NCBI GenBank assembly: GCA_050735975.1
Contig: JBOHVS010000352.1
Location: 1 to 14,533, forward strand
DNA from: DATMBL01 sp050735975
GTDB lineage: Bacteria > Desulfobacterota > Binatia > UBA9968
Length of the DNA: 14,533 nt
Direction: 5' to 3'
The translations under genes and the position numbers were made by a program. Positions 1-5,881 of this stretch are shown piece by piece. Below the pieces are notes generated by a model that saw only the letters and a program-made list of their open reading frames with translations, had not been told where the DNA came from and did not search any database. Every line of letters starts with the position of its first letter. The first letter of the stretch is position 1.

Positions 1-198
1 CCTTATCTGATGGGCGAGAACACGCTGATGAACGGCACCGACTACGGCCTTGGCGGCGGCCACTCACAAGTCGTCTGGGCCAAGCTGCGCGCCCTGCGCG
101 ACGGCGCGGCGATCGCGAGCAAGAAACTGTGGAGTTTGAATTCAAAAGCCCTGTGCGAGCGTCAAGAAGCTGCTCGCCTACGAGAAAGAACTGAATGA
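1..198 (+). pseudogene. C-terminal end of a MetE-like (cobalamin-independent methionine synthase family) protein, probably decayed
   Basis: The frame is open from base 1, so the gene begins upstream of the window. Residues such as GTDYGLGG followed by VVWAKLRAL and ASKKLW match my memory of the C-terminal barrel strand and last helix of the MetE/methionine synthase II family, which moves a methyl group to a thiol using zinc. In that family the strand normally reads GTDCG and the Cys binds zinc; here it is Tyr (codon TAC, about base 49), so the usual chemistry should be lost. After the expected end (LW, about base 132) the frame runs on through a low-complexity tail to TGA at 196-198. Frame +2 (about 155-229) and frame +1 after the stop (199-255) also look protein-like (VKKLLAYEKELNEGF; EAVADLLIEKLKQSA), so frameshifts are possible. 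The family call is moderately sure; the decay is inferred from the missing ligand. Confidence 0.5.
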
Positions 199-247
199 AG
201 GATTTGCGAGGCTGTTGCCGACTTGCTGATCGAAAAGCTAAAGCAAA

Positions 248-463
248 GTGCTTAATAACCCGGCAGCGGGACGGCAGCGCGTGTGGGCCAAGCCGCGGGC
301 GCAACTTGCGTACCTTGCCCGCAACTGGTGCGGGATGAAAGCGACTGCGATTGCTCGTCAGATAAACCGGGATGCCTCGATGGTAAGCCGGCTCTGCACG
401 ATTTATGAAACCGATCGAGACCCTAAGACCGAAAGAAAAATTGCCGAGGTAATCGATAAATAA
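248..463 (+). pseudogene. C-terminal DNA-binding tail of a RAYT/IS200-like transposase (remnant)
   Basis: This 71-codon frame opens with GTG and has no clear ribosome binding site. It encodes one compact helical domain. The stretch AYLARNWCGMKATAIARQ followed by INRDASMVSRL looks like a DnaA-domain-IV or helix-turn-helix fold, with the second helix ending in the SMVSRL recognition segment. Such domains are found at the C-terminus of some REP-associated tyrosine transposases, which process palindromic single-stranded ends. The catalytic HUH domain that should precede it is absent here, so this is probably a remnant. Support comes from the perfect 10-bp palindrome TCAGGCCTGA starting 7 bases after the stop, and from a RAYT core fragment at 3101-3202. 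A free-standing small DNA-binding protein is the alternative. Confidence 0.45.
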
Positions 464-482
464 GTCATACTCAGGCCTGACC
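461..482. repeat. Palindromic end downstream of the transposase remnant
   Basis: The bases directly after the preceding reading frame contain the perfect palindrome TCAGGCCTGA (471-480), followed by a C-rich run. Palindromes immediately after a RAYT gene are the usual place for the REP-type end the enzyme recognises. From memory, similar TCAGGCCTGA-containing ends occur in related genomes. The role is inferred from position. Confidence 0.35.
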
Positions 483-749
483 CGCCCTTCGACGTCTGTC
501 CGGGCCGGCATTTAGCTCTTGCATCTATTGATCAAGCGCTTCCTCGTCTAGAAAAGACTCCCGACCCATTTTCCCGTTTTCCGCGCGGCCATAGCCAGTC
601 TGCGAGAAGCTACCAGGCCCGATCGAACCAGGTTTTGCAGAACGTAGCGATGGGTGGGGACTCTAGCCGGATATACGAATGTCGGCTATTACAGTGGTGA
701 GATCCGAGCGGAGTTGACAAAAATCAATAAAAAGCACCGGTAGCTTTCG
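483..749. other. Intergenic region before the membrane-rhodanese gene
   Basis: I see no gene here. A perfect -35-like TTGACA lies at 714-719, but no convincing -10 box follows at 16-18 bases. It may still mark the promoter region of the gene at 750, whose ATG lacks a clear Shine-Dalgarno sequence. A TAG at 741-743 closes the frame just upstream of that ATG. Confidence 0.3.
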
Positions 750-2105
750 ATGACCGTCGGAAAGGCAGAGCTCGCCAATATAGGGCCGAAGGAAGCCCGG
801 AAGCGCCTGCTCATGGGTGTCGCCATGCTTGCCATAGGCGTCGTCCTGGCAGTCATTTTCACGCATGCAGGTGTAAGCCGCGGGTGGTATTCGGTGCTAT
901 TTTTACCGTTCTGGATGGGAACTCTCCCTGTTTCCGAGGCTCGCAAAAAGACCTGAGTCGTTCTCGCCGCGCGCGGCGCGCGCGAGATGAACGGCACCGA
1001 AGAGCCGGTCGGAGATGAAGGCGCCGAGAAACGACTCCGCTCCCAGGCCCATTGGATCTATGTCGAATCGGCGATTGCGGCGCTACTATTAACTGTTCTT
1101 AGCGTCTTTTTTGCGAGCGTATTGACCGAGGCGAAGGGTTTGAGCCTGGAACAAGCGGCCGACTTCCTGATTGAGCACGGTTACGCTCTGCTGTTCGGGT
1201 GGGTGCTGCTCGAACAGATAGGTTTGCCTATCCCGGCGGTTCCTCTGTTGATTGCGGCCGGCGCGCTGGCCGGCGCCGACAAGAGCAATTTGACGTTCGC
1301 GGTGGCCTTGGCATTCATCGCGGTTATTTTGGCTGACCTGTTCTGGTACTCTCTAGGCCGTTACCGCGGCGGCCGCATACTGAAGCTACTCTGCCGCATT
1401 TCTCTCGAACCCGACTCATGCGTTCGGCGAACGGAGAACCTTTTCGTCCGGCATGGCGCCCATTCTTTGCTCGTTGCTAAATTTATACCCGGCCTGAATA
1501 CCGCGGCACCGTCTCTAGCGGGAATCTTTCGCATGCCCGTGCGGCGTTTCATGATCTTTGATTCCCTGGGCGGATTCTTCTGGGTGGTCACCTTCACGAG
1601 CTTGGGCTTGATTTTCAGCGATCAACTGGAGCAGATCGCGGTCCATGCATTGCGCTGGGGCGGTTGGTTCGTCGCAGTCCTGGCCGGAAGTTTGGCAGCC
1701 TATGTTTTATGGAAGTACATCCAGCGCCGGCGCTTCCTTCGTCGGCTGCGGATTGCGCGCATCACTCCGAAAGAGCTAATGGACAAACTCACGGCCGGAG
1801 AAAACATTTCAATCGTAGACTTGCGCCAGCCGATTGATATCGAGGCGTTTCCTCAGATGATCCCGGGCGCGCTTCGTATAGCTATGGAAGAGATCGAAGA
1901 CCGCCACAGAGAGATTCCCCGGGATCGCGACGTCGTCCTCTACTGCTCGTGACCCAACGAAGCGACCAGCGCCCGGGTGGCGCTGCTGCTGGGAGCCAAA
2001 GGAATTACCAGGGTCCGCCCGCTCGAAGGCGGGATCGACGCCTGGCTCGCGAATAATTTCCCGTTCGTTACCGAAAACCTCGTGAAGAAACGCGTTGTCC
2101 TCTGA
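750..2105 (+). CDS. Candidate double selenoprotein: small membrane module + DedA + rhodanese fusion with two in-frame UGA codons
   Basis: Read as one frame, this encodes 451 residues with only two stops inside, both UGA: codon 69 (954-956) and codon 401 (1950-1952). Residues 1-110 form a small membrane module: helices near 20-40 and 45-60, then KT-UGA-VVLAARG, a charged linker and a further helix near 100-120. From memory, stand-alone homologs read KTCV.LAARG. Residues about 125-325 are a DedA/SNARE-associated domain with EQIGLPIP, the LGRYRGG loop and KFIPGLNTAAPSLAG. Residues about 335-440 are a rhodanese domain: VDLR near 357, VVLYCS at 395-400 with catalytic-loop Cys399, then UGA and PNEATSARVALLL, VRPLEGGIDAW. 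Related DedA-rhodanese fusions read YCSCPNEA. Hairpins follow both UGAs at SECIS-like distance. DedA proteins are lipid-flipping or transport-linked membrane proteins; rhodaneses carry sulfane sulfur. The likely role is membrane-linked thiol/selenol redox or sulfur transfer (inference). The alternative is a gene inactivated by two nonsense mutations. Confidence 0.62.
954..956 (+). other. In-frame UGA, candidate selenocysteine codon (residue 69)
   Basis: This TGA is the only stop between the ATG at 750 and the TGA at 1950. The next codons (VVLAARGARE) continue the conserved-looking motif without a shift, and the following ATG (987) is in the same frame. Known relatives, from memory, have Cys at this position, which is the classic Sec/Cys exchange. 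Confidence 0.55.
963..986 (+). promoter_or_regulatory. Candidate bacterial SECIS hairpin 1
   Basis: Stem pairs are 963-967 with 982-986 and 969-972 with 978-981, leaving one bulged C (968) and a five-base loop GCGGC (973-977). Sixteen bases separate the UGA from the loop, and the loop starts with G. This fits the published bacterial SECIS rules as I recall them (loop 16-37 bases after UGA, small loop, early G). The arm is very GC-rich, and a competing palindrome (966-977) exists, so chance pairing cannot be excluded. Confidence 0.45.
1950..1952 (+). other. In-frame UGA in the rhodanese active-site loop, candidate selenocysteine codon (residue 401)
   Basis: The codon sits two residues after the presumed catalytic Cys399, giving Cys-Ser-Sec if decoded. 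The rhodanese fold continues for 50 further codons to a normal TGA at 2103-2105, including the VRPLEGGIDAW signature that closes this domain. Stopping here would remove the second half of the domain. Confidence 0.6.
1967..1985 (+). promoter_or_regulatory. Candidate bacterial SECIS hairpin 2
   Basis: This is a perfect seven-pair stem, CAGCGCC (1967-1973) with GGCGCTG (1979-1985), around the five-base loop CGGGT (1974-1978). The loop begins 21 bases after the UGA and has G at its second position. Both fall within the bacterial SECIS criteria I recall. It lies inside coding sequence, as bacterial SECIS elements do. Confidence 0.5.
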
Positions 2106-2306
2106 TGCGTCCATCCGCAAATCGCCGCTGTTCAAATTCGATCGCAACAAACGTCTCAAACGACGGAACAGCTCACAAGCGACGTGCCGAAAGGTCGCGT
2201 GCTGTCAAAACTATAAGGTAAAGGACTGACCCAGTCCGGTTCGAACGCTTCTGCGCCGCCAAGCCGACCGCAGCAACATTAGGATTTTGCTCCAGCAGAA
2301 ACGAAA

Positions 2307-2336
2307 TTGACATCTGTCCCGGTCCGACGGTATAGC
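2307..2336 (+). promoter_or_regulatory. Sigma70-type promoter for the PPOX gene
   Basis: A perfect -35 TTGACA (2307-2312) is followed after 18 bases by -10 TATAGC (2331-2336). It stands about 55 bases before the start codon at 2391. This also explains why the upstream TTG at 2307 is not the start codon. Confidence 0.5.
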
Positions 2337-2374
2337 TTGGGCGATAAAAACGGTGGTTTGAATCCTACACATCT

Positions 2375-2382
2375 AAAGGAGG
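2375..2382 (+). promoter_or_regulatory. Strong ribosome binding site for the PPOX gene
   Basis: AAAGGAGG eight bases before the ATG at 2391. This fixes the start codon. Confidence 0.8.
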
Positions 2383-2390
2383 AGCATGAC

Positions 2391-3023
2391 ATGGACACGG
2401 TAGACCTCAACAACGCCTACACCGTTCGCTCGCTGGACGATCTCGCCAAGATCTATGCCAAGCCGTTGCCCAAAATCGCCAGCAAGGAAAACGACCACAT
2501 CACCGAGGTCGGGCGAGCCTTCATCGCCGCGTCGCCGTTCCTCGTGCTCGCCACCTCCAACGGCGATAGCATCGACTGTTCGCCCAAGGGCGATGCGCCG
2601 GGTTTCGTGCAGCTACTCGACGATCGCACGCTGCTGATCCCCGACCGTCCGGGTAACAACCGCATCGACGGGATGAAAAACCTGCTGGTCAATCCGAAAG
2701 TCGGGATCATCTTCATGGTTCCAGGCTCCAACGAGACCTACCGGGTCACCGGCAGCGCGGTCATCAGCACCGACCCCGAGCTGCTGAAGCGGTTCGAGGT
2801 GCGGGGCAAGCTGCCCCGCGTCGTCATCCGGATCTCTGTCGAGGAGGCGTTTAATCACTGCCCGAAGGCCTTCGTCCGCGCCAAGCTGTGGGATGCGCAT
2901 GCCCGCCCGACCGGCGCGCCGACCCACGGCGACTTCGCGGCCAGCCGCGACGGCAAGGACGCGGCCTACGCAAAGGACTATAACGAAAAATATGCCGAAC
3001 GCCTGAAGACCGAGCTGTACTGA
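2391..3023 (+). CDS. Pyridoxamine 5'-phosphate oxidase-family (MSMEG_1061-like) FMN-binding protein
   Basis: The ATG at 2391 gives 210 residues. It is chosen over the longer TTG frame at 2307 because a strong Shine-Dalgarno (AAAGGAGG, 2375-2382) sits eight bases before it and a promoter lies across the TTG. The protein has the split-barrel flavin-binding fold of the PPOX family. Visible signatures are AFIAASPFLVLATS (residues 43-56), DCSPKGDAPGFV (62-73), IPDRPGNNRIDGMKNLLVNP (83-102), GIIFMVPGSNETYRVTGSA (105-123) and NHCPKAFVRAKLW (155-167), which together mark the MSMEG_1061 subgroup. Members bind FMN (or F420 in actinobacteria) and reduce small substrates; the native substrate is unknown. 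The protein is cytoplasmic, with no signal peptide. The length is normal and the gene stands alone. Confidence 0.9.
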   Translation: MDTVDLNNAYTVRSLDDLAKIYAKPLPKIASKENDHITEVGRAFIAASPFLVLATSNGDSIDCSPKGDAPGFVQLLDDRTLLIPDRPGNNRIDGMKNLLVNPKVGIIFMVPGSNETYRVTGSAVISTDPELLKRFEVRGKLPRVVIRISVEEAFNHCPKAFVRAKLWDAHARPTGAPTHGDFAASRDGKDAAYAKDYNEKYAERLKTELY

Positions 3024-3100
3024 GCCGGGGACGAAAATCGTGAGGCGGCAATCCGAAGTTCGGGCCGCCGCCGGCTGCGTTGCTTCACCCCTCAGTTCGG

Positions 3101-3202
3101 CTAGCGCCCCCTGAAAAGAGCACCGTCGCGGCGGTGGAGTCGGTTGAATCGCTGCGTGTAGAGTCCATCGAGATGCTGCATCACCCGGGATAGATTTCCC
3201 TC
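3101..3202 (-). pseudogene. Core fragment of a REP-associated tyrosine transposase (RAYT)
   Basis: On the minus strand the segment reads EGNLSRVMQHLDGLYTQRF then NRLHRRDGALFRGR. This is the highly recognisable RAYT core, in which the Tyr of DGLYTQRFN is typical and the next residues should be YKAIL. Here the frame hits TAG directly after FRGR, and no transposase sequence follows. At the other end the homology starts abruptly at about 3202, next to an inverted-repeat element. Only about 33 of some 200-300 residues remain, without the HUH histidines, so it is a dead fragment. It is the clearest mobile-element relic in the window. Confidence 0.75.
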
Positions 3203-3216
3203 GAGTAGGAAAACTA

Positions 3217-3305
3217 GGGGACGTTGTTGTCTAAGCGGAATATCTTTCCGCGGAAATTCGAGAATTTGCTCATCGAAGTAATTCCATCTAGTCAACAACG
3301 TCCCT
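3217..3305. repeat. 89-bp element bounded by 12-bp inverted repeats (MITE/REP-like)
   Basis: GGGACGTTGTTG (3218-3229) and its exact complement CAACAACGTCCC (3293-3304) bound an AT-richer core. The core contains a smaller hairpin, GCGGAA with TTCCGC, near 3235-3252. The element adjoins the RAYT fragment, so it may be a non-autonomous unit once mobilised by that transposase family. The terminal repeats are read directly; mobility is inferred. Confidence 0.55.
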
Positions 3306-3384
3306 TAAATGTTTCTGTTTCTGTCCTGCATCGAAATCATGAGTGGATCGAAAAAAGACTCGTTCATTTGCACCTCGGCCTTAG

Positions 3385-3741
3385 CCTTCCGAAAGGGCAT
3401 CCCCATCCTAGGTTCGCCGATTTACCTGATCTCGACAGCTTTGCTAAAAATCCAAAAGAACGTGCCTTAATAGGATTATTCCGTGCTTTGCTGTTGCCCC
3501 GGTGGCCATATTTTTTTCCTCCTGGTACGCCCCAAGAACAAGTGGAGATTCTCCGAACCGCGTTTCGAAAGTCCTTACTGACCCTGGGTTTCCAAAAGAC
3601 TTTAAAAAGCTTACGGGCGCAGACCCGTCGCCTTTGGATGGTGAAGAACTGGAAGGAGTTATAAAGGAAATGCCACTTGATCCTGAAACCATCAACTTGT
3701 TCAGGCAATTCGCGGGTCCTGGACCTCTTCCTCCTCGCTAA
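3385..3741 (+). pseudogene. Frameshifted C-terminal part of a TctC-like (tripartite tricarboxylate transporter) substrate-binding protein
   Basis: Two overlapping frames join into one protein tail. The first reads GHPHPRFADLPDLDSFAK, ERALIGLFRALLLPRWPYF, FPPGTPQEQVEILRTAFRK. The second continues VLTDPGFPKDFKKLTGADPS, PLDGEELEGVIKEMP, DPETINLFRQFAGPGPLPPR and stops at 3739-3741. Loss of one G near 3571 explains the switch. PPGTP with a following helix and the DPGF..EF/DFKKLTG pattern are typical of the periplasmic TctC/Bug family, which delivers carboxylates to TctAB permeases. The N-terminal two thirds, including any signal peptide, are missing, and no TctA or TctB gene is nearby. A clear relic; the family call is from memory. 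Confidence 0.6.
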
Positions 3742-4171
3742 CAGACACCTGATCGGTTCTTTCGATCCAACTGGACAAAGTGGGGATACGGAGAGGGGAA
3801 TCTGGGGGGTAGAAAGAAAGGTATGCCGAGGCAAGCAAGACTCGATAGTCCAGGGACCCTGCACCGTGTTTTTGGGGTTATAACACACGCTCTCACACAA
3901 ACGAAGCCCGTTCCATTCGTTCCATAAGCCCGCCCTGAGTCTGTCGAAGGGTTCAACTGCTACGCTCAGTTGATACCACAGCCGGTTCCAGACGTTTCAC
4001 CGCTGCGCTCCGTTCCAGCCGTTCAAATCGTTCAAGGAACTAAGACCAAAGAAGAAGAAATTCGCCGCACGACCTTATAGATCGCCGCTTCTTACGGCCT
4101 AGAGAAAAGCGGGTTCTTCGACAAACTTTAGTCGACGAAATGAGCAAAGTTTCTCTGACCCTTTTCAGATG
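3742..4171. other. Gene-free stretch with clade-type interspersed repeats
   Basis: No credible coding frame is seen. The imperfect palindrome CCCTGAGTCTGTCGAAGGG (3933-3951) matches the repeat style at 13678-13698. GTTCC/GTTCAA motifs recur at 3908-3922 and 4010-4040. No terminator with a T-run is evident downstream of the amidohydrolase, whose stop lies at 4172. Confidence 0.4.
3933..3951. repeat. Interspersed imperfect palindrome, copy 1 (CCCTGAG..GTCGAAGG)
   Basis: The two ends share the core of the repeat at 13678-13698 with different middle bases (TCT here, CAACCA there). From memory this motif is scattered in many environmental genomes; here two copies lie about 9.7 kb apart. Confidence 0.5.
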
Positions 4172-5491
4172 TTATCGATGCGAAGCCGCGATCTGATCGA
4201 GTCGCGATTGAATCTCACGCTCCGATAACCAGCGCCCACGCACCATCACGCCGGACCGACGCGCGATGTTGCTGATGTCCGCAAGGGGATTGGCATCGAG
4301 TAAGATCAGGTCGGCGCGCTTCCCCACTTCGATCGTTCCGAAATTATCTTTCTCTTTGAGATACAGACCGACGTTGGTGCTTCCGGACCTAAGGATGTCG
4401 TACGGCTTCATGCCTGCATCCGCCATGCGTTTCATTTCCCGATGAATCGAAAATCCCGGGACGCTGAAGCGCTGCGGCGCGTCGCTGCCCAGCAGGATTT
4501 TCACGCCGCCATCATGTAGCACTTTGAGCAGGCGCATTCGGTTCTTGATCACGTTGCGTGCCGCATCCGGCTTGAAGTCGGGGTTCTTGAGGAGATTCTC
4601 CTGAGCGCTTCTCCACTGTTGGATCTGCTGGAGCGGCATGTATTTCAGCTCCGGGAAAGCAAGCAAGGTGGCCAGCTCTGCGGTTCCTCGGAGCGTTTCC
4701 CATAGAGCCATGGTTGGCACGACCCAAACGCCCACTTCCCGCGTCAGCTTGGCAATCTCTTGAAACTTGGCGTCGGCCACGGGGCCCTTTTCTCCCTGCA
4801 GATATTCGATATAGCCGTCGAGATGATCGAAGGTCTCCTGTCCGCTCTGGATCGCATGGAGAAGCCCAACATCGGCCGGCACGTGGCCCGCAAAACTTAT
4901 TCCCACTTCCTTGGCGGTTCTCGCCATTGCGTCGTAGTGATCACGCGCTAGACCCGGAAGGACTTTCAGCAGGTCCCATCCTTCGGCCTTCTGTTGCCGG
5001 ACCCTTTGAATTGCCTCTTCGACAGACTTGATCGTCTTTCCACTGAAGGCCGGTCCGGCGAGGTAAAGGTTTGGCGCCAGTAGTTCGCCTCTCTTGGCCC
5101 TCTCACGAAGGTCGAGCTGTCCTGGCGCGCCTTGCATGCCCCGGACGGTCGTAACGCCATTGGCGACGTACAAGAATAAGACCGCCTCGATAAATTCCCG
5201 CGGTTGGAGGGGTGAAGGAATATGCCCATGCATTTCGCCCAGGCCCGGCATCAGATATTTGCCGCGACCCTCGAGCCGGAGCGCTCCGGCCGGCACTCTG
5301 GTGCTGCCGGCTGGTCCCACGTCAGCAATTCGGCCATCACGTACAATAACAGTCTGATTGTCCAGAATCCCATTCCGGTCCATCGGAACAACGTTGACGC
5401 CGACGAACGCAAGATCTTGCGCCGATGGGGATTGTTCGAGAGCAACGAAAAACATCAAAGCCACACCGACGAGACACAAACTTGGTTTCAT
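4172..5491 (-). CDS. Exported metal-dependent amidohydrolase (imidazolonepropionase/prolidase-like, COG1228 type)
   Basis: The 439-residue product begins with a typical signal peptide (hydrophobic 4-18, then PSA|QD around residue 24), so it acts outside the cytoplasm. The amidohydrolase TIM-barrel ligands are all present: H88 and H90 (EMHGH), K176 (LLKVLPG, the carboxylated bridging Lys), H203 (GHVP), H223 (FDHLDG) and D337 (LLGSDAP). A beta-sandwich is formed by residues 25-80 and 385-425 (GTIEVGKRADLILLDANPL). Such enzymes hydrolyse amide or C-N bonds, often in dipeptides or xenobiotics; the substrate cannot be told from sequence. The ATG is supported by GAGGTG (5496-5501). Two tandem 19/18-bp repeats lie 28 bases upstream. 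The gene stands alone and is intact. Confidence 0.88.
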   Translation of the reverse strand: MKPSLCLVGVALMFFVALEQSPSAQDLAFVGVNVVPMDRNGILDNQTVIVRDGRIADVGPAGSTRVPAGALRLEGRGKYLMPGLGEMHGHIPSPLQPREFIEAVLFLYVANGVTTVRGMQGAPGQLDLRERAKRGELLAPNLYLAGPAFSGKTIKSVEEAIQRVRQQKAEGWDLLKVLPGLARDHYDAMARTAKEVGISFAGHVPADVGLLHAIQSGQETFDHLDGYIEYLQGEKGPVADAKFQEIAKLTREVGVWVVPTMALWETLRGTAELATLLAFPELKYMPLQQIQQWRSAQENLLKNPDFKPDAARNVIKNRMRLLKVLHDGGVKILLGSDAPQRFSVPGFSIHREMKRMADAGMKPYDILRSGSTNVGLYLKEKDNFGTIEVGKRADLILLDANPLADISNIARRSGVMVRGRWLSEREIQSRLDQIAASHR

Positions 5492-5519
5492 GGGGCACCT
5501 CTATTGAAACGCCTACTTG

Positions 5520-5556
5520 AAATATACCCATCGGTGTCAAATATACCATCGGTGTC
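5520..5556. repeat. Two tandem 19/18-bp repeats upstream of the amidohydrolase
   Basis: AAATATACCCATCGGTGTC (5520-5538) is followed at once by a copy lacking one C (5539-5556). They lie 28-65 bases upstream of the minus-strand start codon, where an operator would be expected. Repressor or activator binding is an inference from position; simple tandem duplication is the alternative. Confidence 0.6.
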
Positions 5557-5603
5557 ATCCCAAAGAACACCCGAGGACATTGATCATTAGTCAAACGAAT
5601 GGC

Positions 5604-5633
5604 GCCGCTTGGCTTAAGCGGCATCTTGTTTTT
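5604..5633 (+). terminator. Terminator-like hairpin with T-rich tail
   Basis: GCCGCTT (5604-5610) pairs with AAGCGGC (5616-5622) around GGCTT, then ATCTTGTTTTT. In the plus direction this is a reasonable intrinsic terminator, but no plus-strand gene ends just before it. It may be an orphan or may stop antisense transcription. The rest of 5557-5881 shows nothing I can assign. Confidence 0.35.
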
Positions 5634-5881
5634 GCTACCAGAGAGTGACGGTGGCCGCCGTGGCTCTGCAAAGGTACTCGAGATAGTTCCTAACCTAATG
5701 TTTGGAGCCCGCCGAAAAGCGCAAGATGGTTGCGCGGTGAGTCTTGCAGGTCGTGCGACGGAGTCCTCGGAGCAGAGTCCTGGGAGGGAGATATAACGCT
5801 GTTGACTAACTGGACAACTGTAAGAGTTGCGTTGAGGGTCAAGTCTTGTATTTTGATGTTCCGTGGCACCCGAGGAATCCG

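Noticed and set aside
196..198. A third selenocysteine UGA in the MetE-like tail
   Set aside because: The sequence before it is already beyond the family's normal end, and the next frame reads as well or better across the site, pointing to a frameshift or chance rather than recoding.
750..1952. Two ordinary genes: a 68-residue protein (750-956) and a 321-residue DedA protein starting at ATG 987
   Set aside because: The ATG at 987 is in the same frame as the gene upstream, has no ribosome binding site, and falls inside a conserved-looking motif that begins before the UGA. Stopping at 1952 would cut the rhodanese domain in half.
750..2105. Alternative genetic code in which UGA means an amino acid throughout
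   Set aside because: Other intact genes in the window end at TGA at their family-typical length (for example 2391-3023 and 8327-9415), and Cys is normally encoded by TGC/TGT.
2307..2390. Longer PPOX protein starting at TTG 2307
   Set aside because: The TTG is the start of a perfect -35 box and the extra residues look non-coding; ATG 2391 has a strong ribosome binding site.
3364..3900. 178-codon minus-strand frame
   Set aside because: It is antisense to the TctC-like relic, which has clear family motifs; the minus frame has none.
5520..5556. Core promoter of the amidohydrolase inside the tandem repeats
   Set aside because: TTGACA and TATATT occur on the minus strand but are separated by only about 8-9 bases, too close for a sigma70 promoter.
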